From positions 1,302,001 through 1,366,000 of the forward strand of contig NZ_CP099490.1 of NCBI RefSeq assembly GCF_023923205.1: DNA of 64,000 nucleotides, given 5' to 3'. The notes beneath the pieces are model-generated. The model saw only the letters and a list, made by a program, of their open reading frames with translations. It was not told the DNA's origin and ran no database searches. The DNA is from Ornithinimicrobium cryptoxanthini. Lineage in GTDB: Bacteria; Actinomycetota; Actinomycetes; Actinomycetales; Dermatophilaceae. The translations under genes were made by a program, and so were the position numbers. Within the stretch, counting starts at the first letter, position 1, and the number at the start of each line of letters is the position of its first letter. This document shows, piece after piece, positions 36,954 to 46,675 of this stretch.

Positions 36954-37532
36954 TCAGGAAGGGAGGCGGACGACGCCAGGGGTTGGGTTGCGGCGAGCGA
37001 AGTCGACGATCTCCTCGTGCGAGGGCTCGGGCACCCGCACCGACAGGATGATGAACCGTTGCCGCGGGTCGCTCACCCGGCGGATCCGCTCCTGCTCCTC
37101 GAGCGAGGCGACCACGACCGGGTGCCTGGCCAAATTCTGCCGGATCACGGGAGTGATGGCACCGGCTGTCGGGCTGATGACCGCCAGCAGGTGGCCGCGC
37201 CGCGCCACGGGAACGCCCCAGGCCCAGGCTGGCATCGATCGAGCGGCATAGGCGTCCAGGCCGCCGGGAGTGCTGAACATCTCGCGCGTCGGTGGCACCA
37301 GGGCGCGGCGTCGCTCGCGGGCGCGCAGCACGTTGCGGGCCCGGTCGTAGGCCTCGTGCACGGCCACTTCACGCGCGGACGCACGCGCGATTGCGGCGTG
37401 GGCTGCGTCGACGACATGGGCTGCGTCGACGACATGGGCTGCGTCGACGACATGGGCTGCGTCGACGACATGGGCTGCGTCGACGACGGCAGCCTGCTCC
37501 GGCTCACGGTCGTCGGCGGAGGAACTGGGCAC
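36954..37532 (-). CDS. Hypothetical protein with a VVDAAH tandem-repeat N-terminus
   Basis: 192 aa. Residues 16-45 are five copies of VVDAAH (18-bp repeats, see 37398-37487). The rest (about 46-192) is a compact domain with [52 protein letters not shown]; no family is recognised. The flank carries a broken poxB-like gene, so the region is in flux and the protein's expression is uncertain. Confidence 0.6.
   Translation of the reverse strand: MPSSSADDREPEQAAVVDAAHVVDAAHVVDAAHVVDAAHVVDAAHAAIARASAREVAVHEAYDRARNVLRARERRRALVPPTREMFSTPGGLDAYAARSMPAWAWGVPVARRGHLLAVISPTAGAITPVIRQNLARHPVVVASLEEQERIRRVSDPRQRFIILSVRVPEPSHEEIVDFARRNPTPGVVRLPS
37398..37487. repeat. 18-bp minisatellite, five copies
   Basis: Five perfect or near-perfect tandem copies of (G/A)TGGGCTGCGTCGACGAC. 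Only the first base of the first copy differs. The unit is a multiple of three, so copy-number change keeps the reading frame. Confidence 0.95.
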
Positions 37533-37560
37533 CCGTGCACTGTGCCAGACGGCACCGACA

Positions 37561-37790
37561 GTGGCCGAGCAGCCCGGTCATGGCGACGTCGAACGGGTTG
37601 CCGTGCTCGATGAACTGCTTGCCGCGCAGCGAATGCACGATGGGGGCGCCGAGCATGTCAGGGTGAGGACGTCGGCGTGGGCCCCCTCGACGCCGACGCC
37701 GGCCAGGATGGTCACCCGCTCGCTGTCGTTGAGCAACTCCGCTGCTGCCGGGAGCTCGTCGTCGGCCGGGACCACCCGCGGGCGCGTGCG
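37561..37790 (-). pseudogene. Frameshifted remnant of a pyruvate oxidase/dehydrogenase (PoxB-like) gene
   Basis: Read on the minus strand, [37 protein letters not shown] is typical of the middle domain of thiamine-diphosphate enzymes. After a 2-nt shift near 37658, the frame continues as [17 protein letters not shown] then [11 protein letters not shown]. Both ends are missing, so only about 75 codons of a family of roughly 580 aa survive. No function is expected. Confidence 0.75.
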
Positions 37791-37802
37791 GGACACGGAC
37801 GG

Positions 37803-37861
37803 TTCATGTGAAGAATCGCTACAGGTGGATGCATCCTTCACGCCTCTCGCCCGCTAGACGC
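37803..37861. repeat. 59-bp direct repeat, left copy
   Basis: Matches 38947-39005 at 52 of 59 positions. It contains a hairpin made from GTGAAG(A/G)AT and ATCCTTCAC and ends in CGCTAGACGC. The two copies bracket the phosphotransferase gene. Confidence 0.85.
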
Positions 37862-37887
37862 AAGTTCATCAGTATGGAGATCAGGCC

Positions 37888-38844
37888 TCAGGCTGGTGGC
37901 AGGGGGAAGCGGTCGACGGTGGCGCGTGCGAGATCCAACAGGTAGCCACGCTGACGCGGGTCGGCCCACGCGCGGTCGTCGTTGTCCTCCAGCACCCAGG
38001 TCCCCTCCTCCCACAGGATGTGATCCAGCACCAGCGGCCACAACTCCAGCTCCGCGGAGGTGAGCTGGACGTGCCGGCCGTAGCCGGTAAGGAAGAGGGA
38101 CCACTCCTGCTGGTTCAGCAGTCGGGCCGGAGCGTCGTCGCACTCGTTGTGGAACAGCGTCGCGACGAAGGCGAGCTCGAACAGGCGCGGCTCCCGCCCG
38201 CCGTTGTCCGGGTCCACCAAGGTTGGGACCAGAGCGGTCCAGATGAGGTTGTTGGCCTTGTAGTCGCTGGACAGGCCACACCGCGGCAGGTCAGCATCTC
38301 GCGCCTCCAGCGCTTCCTTGTTCTCCCACCACCGGCCCGCGAGGTCCCGCACCGCCGCGAGGGCCTCGGGGTCGCCCTGAGCGGAAAGGACGCCCTCGAG
38401 CGTCTCCAGGTCAGCCAACACCTCCTCGTGCGGGGTGTCGGGCCACTCGTAGTCGCGCATCCCCTCGGTCGCGGAGTCGGAAGCGTGGATCATCCCCAGC
38501 AGCTCTCCGGCGGTCTCGATCTGCTCCGGTGTGCCAGCGTAGGCAGCCCCACTCAGGAAGGGATAGACCACCCACCAGTCCTCTCCCACCTGTTGGGGGT
38601 TCTGCACGGCCAGATCCAGTGCGGCTACCACAGGAACCCCACCAGCCGCCAGGTCCCGCTGCCAGCGCGCCATCGCGCTCACGCTGTCCGCGCGGCTCCC
38701 AGCAACCTTGACCACGGCGTCCACCCCGTCCGCGGTGCGGCCGCGGTGGACCCGGGCGAAGCGGGTCAGTGAGTCCGGGTGCAGCTGGGCCAGACCGAAG
38801 GCCTGGGCGAGTTCGGTCAGCGTCGGTGCGTCGTCGTTGCTCAC
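37888..38844 (-). CDS. Aminoglycoside phosphotransferase-like kinase
   Basis: 318 aa from GTG 38844 (an upstream ATG at 38922 would run through the hairpin repeats). It has a kinase-like fold: VVKVAGSRADSV holds the ATP lysine, LLGMIHASDS, then the Brenner-like loop SSDYKANNLIW in place of HGDxxxxN, and LVDPDN in place of the DFG. It could modify a small molecule, but no resistance is implied without evidence. It lies between 59-bp direct repeats, so it is probably an acquired cassette. Confidence 0.7.
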   Translation of the reverse strand: MSNDDAPTLTELAQAFGLAQLHPDSLTRFARVHRGRTADGVDAVVKVAGSRADSVSAMARWQRDLAAGGVPVVAALDLAVQNPQQVGEDWWVVYPFLSGAAYAGTPEQIETAGELLGMIHASDSATEGMRDYEWPDTPHEEVLADLETLEGVLSAQGDPEALAAVRDLAGRWWENKEALEARDADLPRCGLSSDYKANNLIWTALVPTLVDPDNGGREPRLFELAFVATLFHNECDDAPARLLNQQEWSLFLTGYGRHVQLTSAELELWPLVLDHILWEEGTWVLEDNDDRAWADPRQRGYLLDLARATVDRFPLPPA

Positions 38845-38946
38845 GGACCCGACCCTAAATCGTCTCCGGTCGCGGCCCAACCGGTTAACGGCCCCGCGGC
38901 ACCTGTTGCGGAGCGCATGCATCCTTCACCCTCGCGCGGCAGTTCG

Positions 38947-39005
38947 TTCGTGTGAAGGATCGCTACAGGTGTATGCATCCTTCACACCGATCGGCCGCTA
39001 GACGC
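38947..39005. repeat. 59-bp direct repeat, right copy
   Basis: Pairs with 37803-37861. Here the hairpin is perfect (GTGTGAAGGAT with ATCCTTCACAC). A further half copy with ATGCATCCTTCAC lies at about 38919-38931. Confidence 0.85.
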
Positions 39006-39102
39006 CCTTCGTCACAGGTCGAACCCTTCGCGACCTCTTCCTCGGGCTACGGGCGGGACCGAGTTCGTCCCTCACTCGGTCCCGCCCGCTAGACGCCCTT
39101 CG

Positions 39103-39114
<12 letters not shown>
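38995..39114. repeat. Duplicated glnA 3' end (29 bp twice, 91 bp apart)
   Basis: 38995-39023 and 39086-39114 are identical over 29 bp. The second copy includes the last codons and TGA of glnA (FDL-stop on the minus strand). Between them lies the glnA terminator hairpin. This is the second case in the window in which a core gene's 3' end is duplicated next to accessory DNA. Confidence 0.88.
39051..39087 (-). terminator. glnA terminator hairpin
   Basis: GGGCGGGACCGAG (39051-39063) pairs perfectly with CTCGGTCCCGCCC (39075-39087), 13 bp with an 11-base loop, just past the glnA stop. Confidence 0.85.
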
Positions 39115-40527
<1,413 letters not shown>

Positions 40528-40590
40528 CAATCCTCCTGGTCGACGCGCGGGTCACGTCCCCGCTTCCAGGAGCGAGCCTAGGACAGACCT

Positions 40591-40637
40591 GTTTCCGGCG
40601 GTGACCGAAGATGTTTCGCTCGTGTTTCGCGGGTTAC
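40591..40637 (-). promoter_or_regulatory. Candidate GlnR-binding region upstream of glnA
   Basis: On the glnA strand, GTAAC, GAAAC, GAAAC, GTCAC and GAAAC half-sites occur in 47 bp, several with an 11-bp phase (40624, 40613, 40591 region). This resembles the actinobacterial GlnR consensus gTnAC-n6-GaAAC repeats, but one spacing is off by a base. It also lies next to the divergent RDD gene. Confidence 0.5.
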
Positions 40638-40646
40638 CCTGCTGGG

Positions 40647-41084
40647 GTGACCACCGACACAGCCTATCCGGGAGCGGGCCTCGGACTCCCCGAGCACGGG
40701 CGCGGGTCGGTGGGAACCTTCCCCCGCCGCCTGGTCGCGATCTTCGTCGACTGGATGGCCTGCAGCGCGATCGCGCACATGATCCTGGGCGTGCCGTGGG
40801 GCCAGCTGCACGGGGTGAACTCATTGCTCCCGCTCGCCCTCTTCGCGATCGAGAACGTCCTGCTCGTGGGGCTGCTGGGCACCACGCTGGGTCATCGGTT
40901 GCTCGGTCTGCAGGTGCACCGGGTGGAGTGGCTGCGGGCGGGCGAGCCGAGTATGCCGGGACTCGGGGCGGCCCTGATCCGCACCGTCCTGCTGTGCCTG
41001 GTGATCCCGGCCCTGATCCCCGACCGGCACGGGCGGGGCCTGCACGACCGCGCTGCGGGCACGGTCATCCTGCGCTCGCGCTGA
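40647..41084 (+). CDS. RDD-family membrane protein
   Basis: 145 aa from GTG 40647. The RDD domain shows FPRRLVAIFVDWMACSAIAHMI with the R/D residues, GTTLGHRLLGLQVHRV and RTVLLCLVIPALIPDRHGRGLHDRAAGTVIL. About three membrane helices. RDD genes next to glnA are conserved in actinobacteria; function is unknown. The glnA gene is divergent. Confidence 0.88.
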   Translation: MTTDTAYPGAGLGLPEHGRGSVGTFPRRLVAIFVDWMACSAIAHMILGVPWGQLHGVNSLLPLALFAIENVLLVGLLGTTLGHRLLGLQVHRVEWLRAGEPSMPGLGAALIRTVLLCLVIPALIPDRHGRGLHDRAAGTVILRSR

Positions 41085-41123
41085 GGTTGTCGCAAATCCC
41101 GTCCCCGCATGGCCGTGGTCGGG

Positions 41124-41165
41124 GGACGTGACATTGGTGCGCGGGAACACACCAGTGTCACGTCC
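41124..41165. terminator. Long-stem hairpin between convergent genes (copy 1)
   Basis: GGACGTGACATTGGTG (41124-41139) pairs with CACCAGTGTCACGTCC (41150-41165), 16 bp with one wobble pair. Both arms are nearly identical to the hairpin at 48448-48493. It lies between the RDD gene and a converging gene, so it may end transcription from both sides. Confidence 0.8.
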
Positions 41166-41180
41166 GCTGTGGGTGGGGTT

Positions 41181-41825
41181 TCAGTGGCCGCTGTTCTTGT
41201 TGGCGACGACGCTGGCGATGCACTGGCCCTGGTTCTTGTAGCCGTAGCCTTCCCAGCCACCTTTCTTGCAGATGTCTTTCGAGGTGGCGGTGATCTCGGC
41301 ACCGATGGACAGCATTCGTGGTCGTCCGGTGGTGTAGTAGTCCAGCCGTTCGCCCACTGTGGGCAGGCCTGAGTAGGCGTTTTCGAACATAGCGTTGACG
41401 GTGCCGGAGCCAGTGGCCAGGATCGAGGCACCGTCTGCATAAACACCCAGATTCGACCCGGCGGTGACACCTACCGGTTCGAGAAGTTGCAAAGTGACCG
41501 CGCCGGGCCCGGTGGTGGTGATCGGGTCACTGATCCAGGTGACCGTGTCAGACGCATCAACGACGACGACGTTGAGCGAGCCGGCAGCCATCACATAGAG
41601 GTCCACACGGGTGAAGTAGCCGTCGAACGGCGCCGGGTGGTGACGGTCGATGATGGTGGCGCTGGGCCAATTCTCGGTGCTGCGACGATCAGAGGCGTCG
41701 TTGCCCATCATCCCTGTCACGGCCAGCGCAGGAGCGGCGAGGCTGACAACCGCAAAGAGCGCGATGAGGGCAGCCCACCGGCTTCGACGAAGCCCGGACC
41801 GAACTGAGGTGGGTGTCTGTTGCAT
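41181..41825 (-). CDS. Secreted protein with CKxGGW C-terminal motif
   Basis: 214 aa from ATG 41825 behind GGAAGGA. A signal peptide (RSRWAALIALFAVVSLAAPALA) is followed by a beta-rich domain (FDGYFTRVDLYVMAAGSLNVVVVDASDTVTW) and a C-terminal motif DICKKGGWEGYGYKNQGQCIASVV with two Cys, found at the end of many secreted actinobacterial proteins. Probably exported and folded with a disulfide. A shared palindromic motif lies 86-108 bp upstream. Confidence 0.8.
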   Translation of the reverse strand: MQQTPTSVRSGLRRSRWAALIALFAVVSLAAPALAVTGMMGNDASDRRSTENWPSATIIDRHHPAPFDGYFTRVDLYVMAAGSLNVVVVDASDTVTWISDPITTTGPGAVTLQLLEPVGVTAGSNLGVYADGASILATGSGTVNAMFENAYSGLPTVGERLDYYTTGRPRMLSIGAEITATSKDICKKGGWEGYGYKNQGQCIASVVANKNSGH

Positions 41826-41910
41826 GAGGATTCCTTCCACACGGGATCTGGTGCTGGAGCCCCCGGCGGGGACGCCTGGTTCAGATCAACGTAGGAGCGG
41901 ACGGGGGCCT

Positions 41911-41933
41911 CGCACATCGGGCAAATGCCCTAT
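41911..41933. promoter_or_regulatory. Shared palindrome-centred motif, copy 2
   Basis: Identical over 23 bp to 261-283, around GGGCAAATGCCC. It lies 86-108 bp upstream of the secreted-protein ATG, a good place for an operator. Confidence 0.55.
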
Positions 41934-41962
41934 AAGGCACCACCGGCCCTGACTCAGCGACG

Positions 41963-44179
41963 TCAGGACTGCGGGTGGAAGGGGCCGAGGATGACCTCTC
42001 GATAGCGTTGCGCCGCACTCTGCGGGTCGAACCGCTGCCGCGCTTCCTCCTGCGCCCGCCGGCGGGTGGCCTCCCACACGCTGGGTTCGGTGACGGCACG
42101 CACCCGTGCCTCTGCCTGGTCGAGGTCGGACACCACCCACTCGTCCGGGAAGAGGGCGCGGGCACCGCCGACGGGGACGAGCTCCGGCCAGTCCCGCACG
42201 ACGGGCACCGCGCCGGAGGCGGCACCCTCCACCAGGCCCAGGTGCCAGGACTCGCGCCGGCTCGTGCTGAGGATGACCCCGACCCGGCGGAGCGGCTCGG
42301 CGACGTCGTCGGACCACCCGATGATCTCGACGCACTCGGCGACGTCGGGATCCTGCAGCCTCGCCCGCACCTGCTCGTTGTAGGCGCTCCCGGCCTCCGA
42401 CAGCGCTGGCACCAGGTCCGGTCCGATGAGGATGAGCCGCCACGACGGCTCGCGGGCCAGGAGGTCAAGGGCCCACAGCGGGTCCTTGACCCGGCGACCC
42501 CACCCGATCATCCCCAGGGTCGTGCGGGCACCGGGTTCCTTGGGCCGGTCGAGGTCACCGAGCGGGACCAGGTTGGGCAGCACGGTGACGGGGGTCGCGG
42601 CTCCGGCGAGGGTCAGCATCCGCTCCACGAGCAGGCGCAACGGGTCGCTGACCACGATGACCTCGTCGACCACCGACCAGTCGACCAGCTGGAACCACGG
42701 GTCGAAGGCGTCGAGGCTGTGGATGCGGACGACGAGGCGGACCTCCTCCGGGAGCAGGCGCGAGACCCAGACCGTGCTCCGGTCGGCCCAGTCGATGAAG
42801 ACGACGCGGGCTCCGTGCAGACGGGAGCGCAGCGACGAGACCAGGACCTGGCTCATCGACGCTGTCCCGTCGGGGTCGGGCTCCCCGTGGCCCGGGCCCC
42901 AGCCGCCCAGGACGGCGAGGGCATCGAGCGCGACCGGCTCGGCCCAGCGTCCGAGCAGGAAGGGTGAGACCTCCTCAGGGCTGTGGAACTGCACGTCCAC
43001 CACCTCGGCGAGGGCCGCCACCACCAGCTCGTGGAACTCCCCATAGACCCCGCCAATGACCACCACGTCAGGCCGGCCCTCGGCCTGCGCCACCTGGGCT
43101 TGGGGCCTCCCGCCGGGAGAGAGGATGCCCTGGTTGGCGTCGCGGATCTCCTGCGAGAGCTGCGCACGCTCCACGTGGGTGACCAGCTTCTGGAAGGTCA
43201 GGTTCTCCCACAGCGGCCCGAGGAGGTCAGCGGGCTGGGGGAGCAGCGGGGTGCTCATCGCCTCGGCGTGCCGTTCGCGGTGGAAGAGCACGCCCATGGC
43301 GTCTGCCAGTCGGGCCCGCGCTCGCGAGTCGTGTCCGAGCCCCAGCGCCTGGTCGGCGCCGTGCAGTGCCTCCCGGGCGGCGCTCGCGAGCTCCTCGTCG
43401 GACGGCATCTCCTCAGTGGGACACATCCACAGCCGGGCCGTCGCCAGCTGGGCGAGCAGACCGCTGGGTCCCGCGCCGGGGGTGCTGGGGTCGCTGATCT
43501 GGCCCAGGACGTTGAGGGTGAGGTCCGCGGCCTCCCGGATGCCCAGTGCTCCCGGCAGCTGACGGCCGATGGCCGCCAGCTCATCCACCGGCACGAAGAC
43601 CCCGGGAAGGTCGCCTGCGACCACCCGGTCGGCGATCGCGTCCACGTCGGCACGCTCGTGAGTCTCACACGGGGCGGTCTGGCCCTGCCGCGCCGCTGCC
43701 AGCTCACGGAGCCGGTCGAGCAGCTCGACCTGGGCGGCCAGCCCGTCGAGCAGGGTGACGTGCTCGGCATACGGCATGATTCGGTGCTCGTCGATCAGGC
43801 CGGGCACGAGGGCCAGCACACCGTCGGTGGCCCCGTCCAGGCTGACCACGAGGTCGGCCTGCCGCAGCCTCCTGCGCAGCCAGCGGTCGCGTTTGACCGC
43901 CCACAGCCAGGCGGCGGGCACACCTGCAGCGTGAGCGGTCCACCGGCTCCTGGCCCGGGCCGCCGCCACGCGCAGCGCCTGGTTGGGACGGGCCGCGTCG
44001 GGACGGACCTGACGCACCCGCCAGGGGAAGGAGCCCTTGGGTGCCTCTTCGTTGCAGGCGGCGTAGACCGTGACGCCGGTCCGCGTGCCGGGCAGCATCG
44101 GGTCGGTGCGCAGCGAAGCAGCCCGCTCGGCGAGGATCAGGACCTGGGCGGGTGCCTCGACAGCACCGTGGCGGCGCAT
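41963..44179 (-). CDS. Large GT4-family glycosyltransferase
   Basis: 738 aa. The C-terminal half (about 360-735) has a GT-B fold: VVVIGGVYGEFHELVVAAL, DEVIVVSDPLRLLVERML, TVLPNLVPLGDL, TTLGMIGWGRRVKDPLWALDLL and the donor-binding region STSRRESWHLGLVEGAASGAVPVV. The N-terminal 350 residues are helical and charged and not assigned. It stands alone between the secreted protein and the DUF4191 block; a role in cell-wall or surface glycan is inferred. Confidence 0.82.
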   Translation of the reverse strand: MRRHGAVEAPAQVLILAERAASLRTDPMLPGTRTGVTVYAACNEEAPKGSFPWRVRQVRPDAARPNQALRVAAARARSRWTAHAAGVPAAWLWAVKRDRWLRRRLRQADLVVSLDGATDGVLALVPGLIDEHRIMPYAEHVTLLDGLAAQVELLDRLRELAAARQGQTAPCETHERADVDAIADRVVAGDLPGVFVPVDELAAIGRQLPGALGIREAADLTLNVLGQISDPSTPGAGPSGLLAQLATARLWMCPTEEMPSDEELASAAREALHGADQALGLGHDSRARARLADAMGVLFHRERHAEAMSTPLLPQPADLLGPLWENLTFQKLVTHVERAQLSQEIRDANQGILSPGGRPQAQVAQAEGRPDVVVIGGVYGEFHELVVAALAEVVDVQFHSPEEVSPFLLGRWAEPVALDALAVLGGWGPGHGEPDPDGTASMSQVLVSSLRSRLHGARVVFIDWADRSTVWVSRLLPEEVRLVVRIHSLDAFDPWFQLVDWSVVDEVIVVSDPLRLLVERMLTLAGAATPVTVLPNLVPLGDLDRPKEPGARTTLGMIGWGRRVKDPLWALDLLAREPSWRLILIGPDLVPALSEAGSAYNEQVRARLQDPDVAECVEIIGWSDDVAEPLRRVGVILSTSRRESWHLGLVEGAASGAVPVVRDWPELVPVGGARALFPDEWVVSDLDQAEARVRAVTEPSVWEATRRRAQEEARQRFDPQSAAQRYREVILGPFHPQS

Positions 44180-44231
44180 GCCTCAGTCTGGCACCTTCGT
44201 CGCGGCACGGCTGCTGCGTGGGACTCCCGGC

Positions 44232-45017
44232 TCAGCGGCCGCGCAGGGAGCGCCGGTCCATCCGCGCCTTGCGCGGGTCGACACCAGCGGGCAGCGGAGG
44301 CTTGACGGAGGCGCTGATGGCCTTGAGCCGCTTGTGCACGACGATCGCCTCCTCCTTCGTGATCTTCTTGTCCAGCTTCTTCATCGTCTTGGCGATGCGG
44401 GACAGCCGGACCTCGTCCTCGTCGCTGCCGATACGCAGCACGTGCACCGGCACCTCGTCGCCCACGATGCGGCCGACCTTGCGGCGCTCGGACTCGCTCA
44501 GGCGCTTGGCGGCGGCCTTTGGTCCCTCGGCGAGCAGGACGACGCCGGGCCGACCCACGGCGCGGAAGATCATCGCGGCGTTGTGCAGATCCCGCATGCC
44601 ACGGACCTTGCCTCCGGCCTCGGCCGCAACCGGCTCCTGGTCATAGAACCAGCCGCGCTTCAACGTGCCCAGCACCGCAGAGCTCGCCCCGGGCTGGCCC
44701 TCGATCTGACTGAAGGCCGCCTGTTCTGCCCGGCGCGCCAGCACGAAGGTGGCGGCCAGCAGTGCCAGGGGCAGCCCGATGATCAGCACATAGATGACCA
44801 TGTTGAGCCACAGCCCCACGAGCAGGGCGAGCAGCAGCACGACGAGTGCCGCCAGGATCATCCACCACATGGCGGCGGGGTCGTGCTTGCGGGTCATCCG
44901 CCAGACCTGCTTGAGCTGCGCCATCCGCCCCGGGTTGTTGGGGTCCTTGGGCGGCTTGTTCTTGCGGCCGAACCGGCGCTTGCGCTTCGGCTCGGTCGAG
45001 TCGTTGGTGGTGGCCAT
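44232..45017 (-). CDS. DUF4191 membrane protein
   Basis: 261 aa from ATG 45017. N-terminal basic arm (KRKRRFGRKNKPPKDPNNPGRMAQLKQVWRMTRKHDP), two membrane helices (MWWMILAALVVLLLALLVGLWL and MVIYVLIIGLPLALLAATFVLA), then a cytoplasmic domain (GVVLLAEGPKAAAKRLSESERRKV). DUF4191 genes lie next to lipA in most actinobacteria. Function unknown. The stop of lipA is 5 bp upstream, so the two share a transcript. Confidence 0.92.
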   Translation of the reverse strand: MATTNDSTEPKRKRRFGRKNKPPKDPNNPGRMAQLKQVWRMTRKHDPAAMWWMILAALVVLLLALLVGLWLNMVIYVLIIGLPLALLAATFVLARRAEQAAFSQIEGQPGASSAVLGTLKRGWFYDQEPVAAEAGGKVRGMRDLHNAAMIFRAVGRPGVVLLAEGPKAAAKRLSESERRKVGRIVGDEVPVHVLRIGSDEDEVRLSRIAKTMKKLDKKITKEEAIVVHKRLKAISASVKPPLPAGVDPRKARMDRRSLRGR

Positions 45018-45022
45018 GCCTG

Positions 45023-46048
45023 TCAGGATACTTTGGCTGCGGTCCGGGCAAGAAGCGAGGAAGCTTCCTGCCGAGCGGGGTCGTCCGCCGCCTCGCCCAG
45101 GTGTGTCAGGTGCTCGGGGATCGGGCGCCCCCACTTGCGCATCGCCTGGGCATAGAGACGACCGGCGCGATAGGACGAGCGGACTAGCGGGCCAGCCATG
45201 ACGCCCTTGAAGCCGATCTCCTCGGCCAGGTCGGACCAGTGCACGAACTCTTCCGGCTTGACCCACCGGTCGATCGGGTGGTGCAGCTTGGAGGGGCGCA
45301 GATACTGCGTGATCGTCAGGATGTCGCACCCCGCGTCGTGCAGGTCGTGCAGCGCCGCCTCGATCTCGTGGTCCTCCTCGCCCATGCCCAGGATCAGGTT
45401 GGACTTGGTGACCAGGTCGGCCTCGCGCGCCATCGTCAGCACGTGCAGCGACTTGTCATAGGTGAACGCCGGGCGGATCCGCTTGAAGATGCGCGGCACC
45501 GTCTCCAGGTTGTGCGCGAAGACCTCCGGGCGGGCGTCGAAGACCTGACCGACCAGCTCCGGGACGGCACCGAAGTCTGGAGGGAGGATCTCGACACCGG
45601 TGTTGGGGTTGAGCGCGTGGATCTGACGGATCGTCTCGGCATACAGGCTCGCGGCACCGTCGGGCTGGTCGTCGCGGGCGACGCCGGTGACGGTGGAGTA
45701 GCGCAGACCCATCTGCTGCACCGACTCGGCGACGCGGCGCGGCTCGTCCAGGTCGAGGGCACGCGGGCGCCCGGTGGCGATGTCGCAGAAGTCGCAGCGG
45801 CGGGTGCAAATGTCACCGCCGATGAGGAAGGTGGCCTCGCGGTCCTCCCAGCACTCGAAGATGTTGGGGCAGCCGGCCTCCTGACAGACGGTGTGCAGGC
45901 CTCCCGACTTCACCATGCTGTGGAGCTCTTGGTATTCCGGGCCCATCTTGGCCGTGGTGCGGATCCACTCCGGCTTGCGCTCGATCGGCGTCTCCGCGTT
46001 GCGGGCCTCGACACGCAGCATGCGGCGGCCCTCGGGTGCGACTGTCAC
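45023..46048 (-). CDS. lipA: Lipoyl synthase
   Basis: 341 aa from GTG 46048 (AAGGAG 8 bases upstream); GTG 46057 is an alternative. A radical-SAM enzyme that inserts two sulfurs into octanoyl groups. CxxxCxxC for the SAM cluster is CTRRCDFC; the auxiliary cluster has [12 protein letters not shown]; the C-terminal RSSYRA is the conserved RSSY motif. It acts after LipB (50584-51237) on SucB and related E2 lipoyl domains. Confidence 0.96.
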   Translation of the reverse strand: MTVAPEGRRMLRVEARNAETPIERKPEWIRTTAKMGPEYQELHSMVKSGGLHTVCQEAGCPNIFECWEDREATFLIGGDICTRRCDFCDIATGRPRALDLDEPRRVAESVQQMGLRYSTVTGVARDDQPDGAASLYAETIRQIHALNPNTGVEILPPDFGAVPELVGQVFDARPEVFAHNLETVPRIFKRIRPAFTYDKSLHVLTMAREADLVTKSNLILGMGEEDHEIEAALHDLHDAGCDILTITQYLRPSKLHHPIDRWVKPEEFVHWSDLAEEIGFKGVMAGPLVRSSYRAGRLYAQAMRKWGRPIPEHLTHLGEAADDPARQEASSLLARTAAKVS

Positions 46049-46234
46049 TCGTTCCACTCCTTGCTGGTGTGCCCCGGCGGCGCTGGGCGGGTGCTGCCCG
46101 CGTCGTCGCCAAGGCTCGTGCAGCCCACCCTACGCCCGAGGTCGCTGGCTCGGGCCAGTCGGTGGGTGGCAGCGATGAGCCCCGGTGGTCAGGGCCACCG
46201 GGGCTCATCAGTCGCCGAACTCTGTCAGATCACC

Positions 46235-46271
46235 TTGAGACTTGTTATAGAGCAACTATAACTATATGCTG
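46235..46271 (+). promoter_or_regulatory. Promoter with overlapping GntR-type operator; possible leaderless start
   Basis: TTGAGA (46235-46240), 16-bp spacer, TATAAC (46257-46262). GTTATAG-AGCAA-CTATAAC (46244-46262) is a perfect 7-bp-arm palindrome that covers the -10 box. The predicted transcription start, 6-9 bp later, coincides with the GTG at 46271, so the mRNA may lack a leader. Confidence 0.65.
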
Positions 46272-46675
46272 TGCTGGTGCTGATCCGCATCGACCCCCGG
46301 GCGAGCGAACCGATCTATGTCCAGATCGAGCGCGAGCTCCGGCGTGCCATCACCTCCGGTGACGTCGTCGAGGGGGAGCGCCTGCCGGCCGCCCGCGACC
46401 TGGCCAAGTCCCTCGACGTCAACATGCACACGGTGCTGCGGGCCTACACCGAGCTGCGGGACGCCGGCGTGATCGACGTGCGCCGCGGCCGCGGCGCGGT
46501 CGTCCTGCCTCAGGCAGCCGTCGCCCCAGAGGTCGACGAGGCCGTGGAGCAGCTGCTCAAGATGGCCCGCAGGCACAGCATCCCGCTGTCCCAGCTGCAC
46601 CAAGCCCTGGATGACCAAGCCCTCGATGACCAAGCCCTCGATGACCAGGCCCTGGATAAAGGAGCCCACCGATGA
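46271..46675 (+). CDS. GntR-family (YtrA-type) transcriptional regulator
   Basis: 134 aa with GTG start. Winged HTH: DPRASEPIYVQIERELRRAITSGDVVEGERLPAARDLAKSLDVNMHTVLRAYTELRDAGVIDVRRGRGAVV. The short C-terminal part lacks a ligand domain, as in the YtrA group. It ends in 15-bp repeats (ALDDQ three and a half times). Its palindrome at 46244-46262 suggests autorepression. It overlaps the next gene by 4 nt (ATGA). Confidence 0.92.
   Translation: MLVLIRIDPRASEPIYVQIERELRRAITSGDVVEGERLPAARDLAKSLDVNMHTVLRAYTELRDAGVIDVRRGRGAVVLPQAAVAPEVDEAVEQLLKMARRHSIPLSQLHQALDDQALDDQALDDQALDKGAHR

Noticed and set aside
35755..37251. 498-codon plus-strand frame
   Set aside because: Antisense to the MTHFR-like, pentapeptide-DinB and VVDAAH genes; no recognisable domain.
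37398..37487. Possible CRISPR array
   Set aside because: The 18-bp units are directly joined without spacers; it is a minisatellite in a coding frame.
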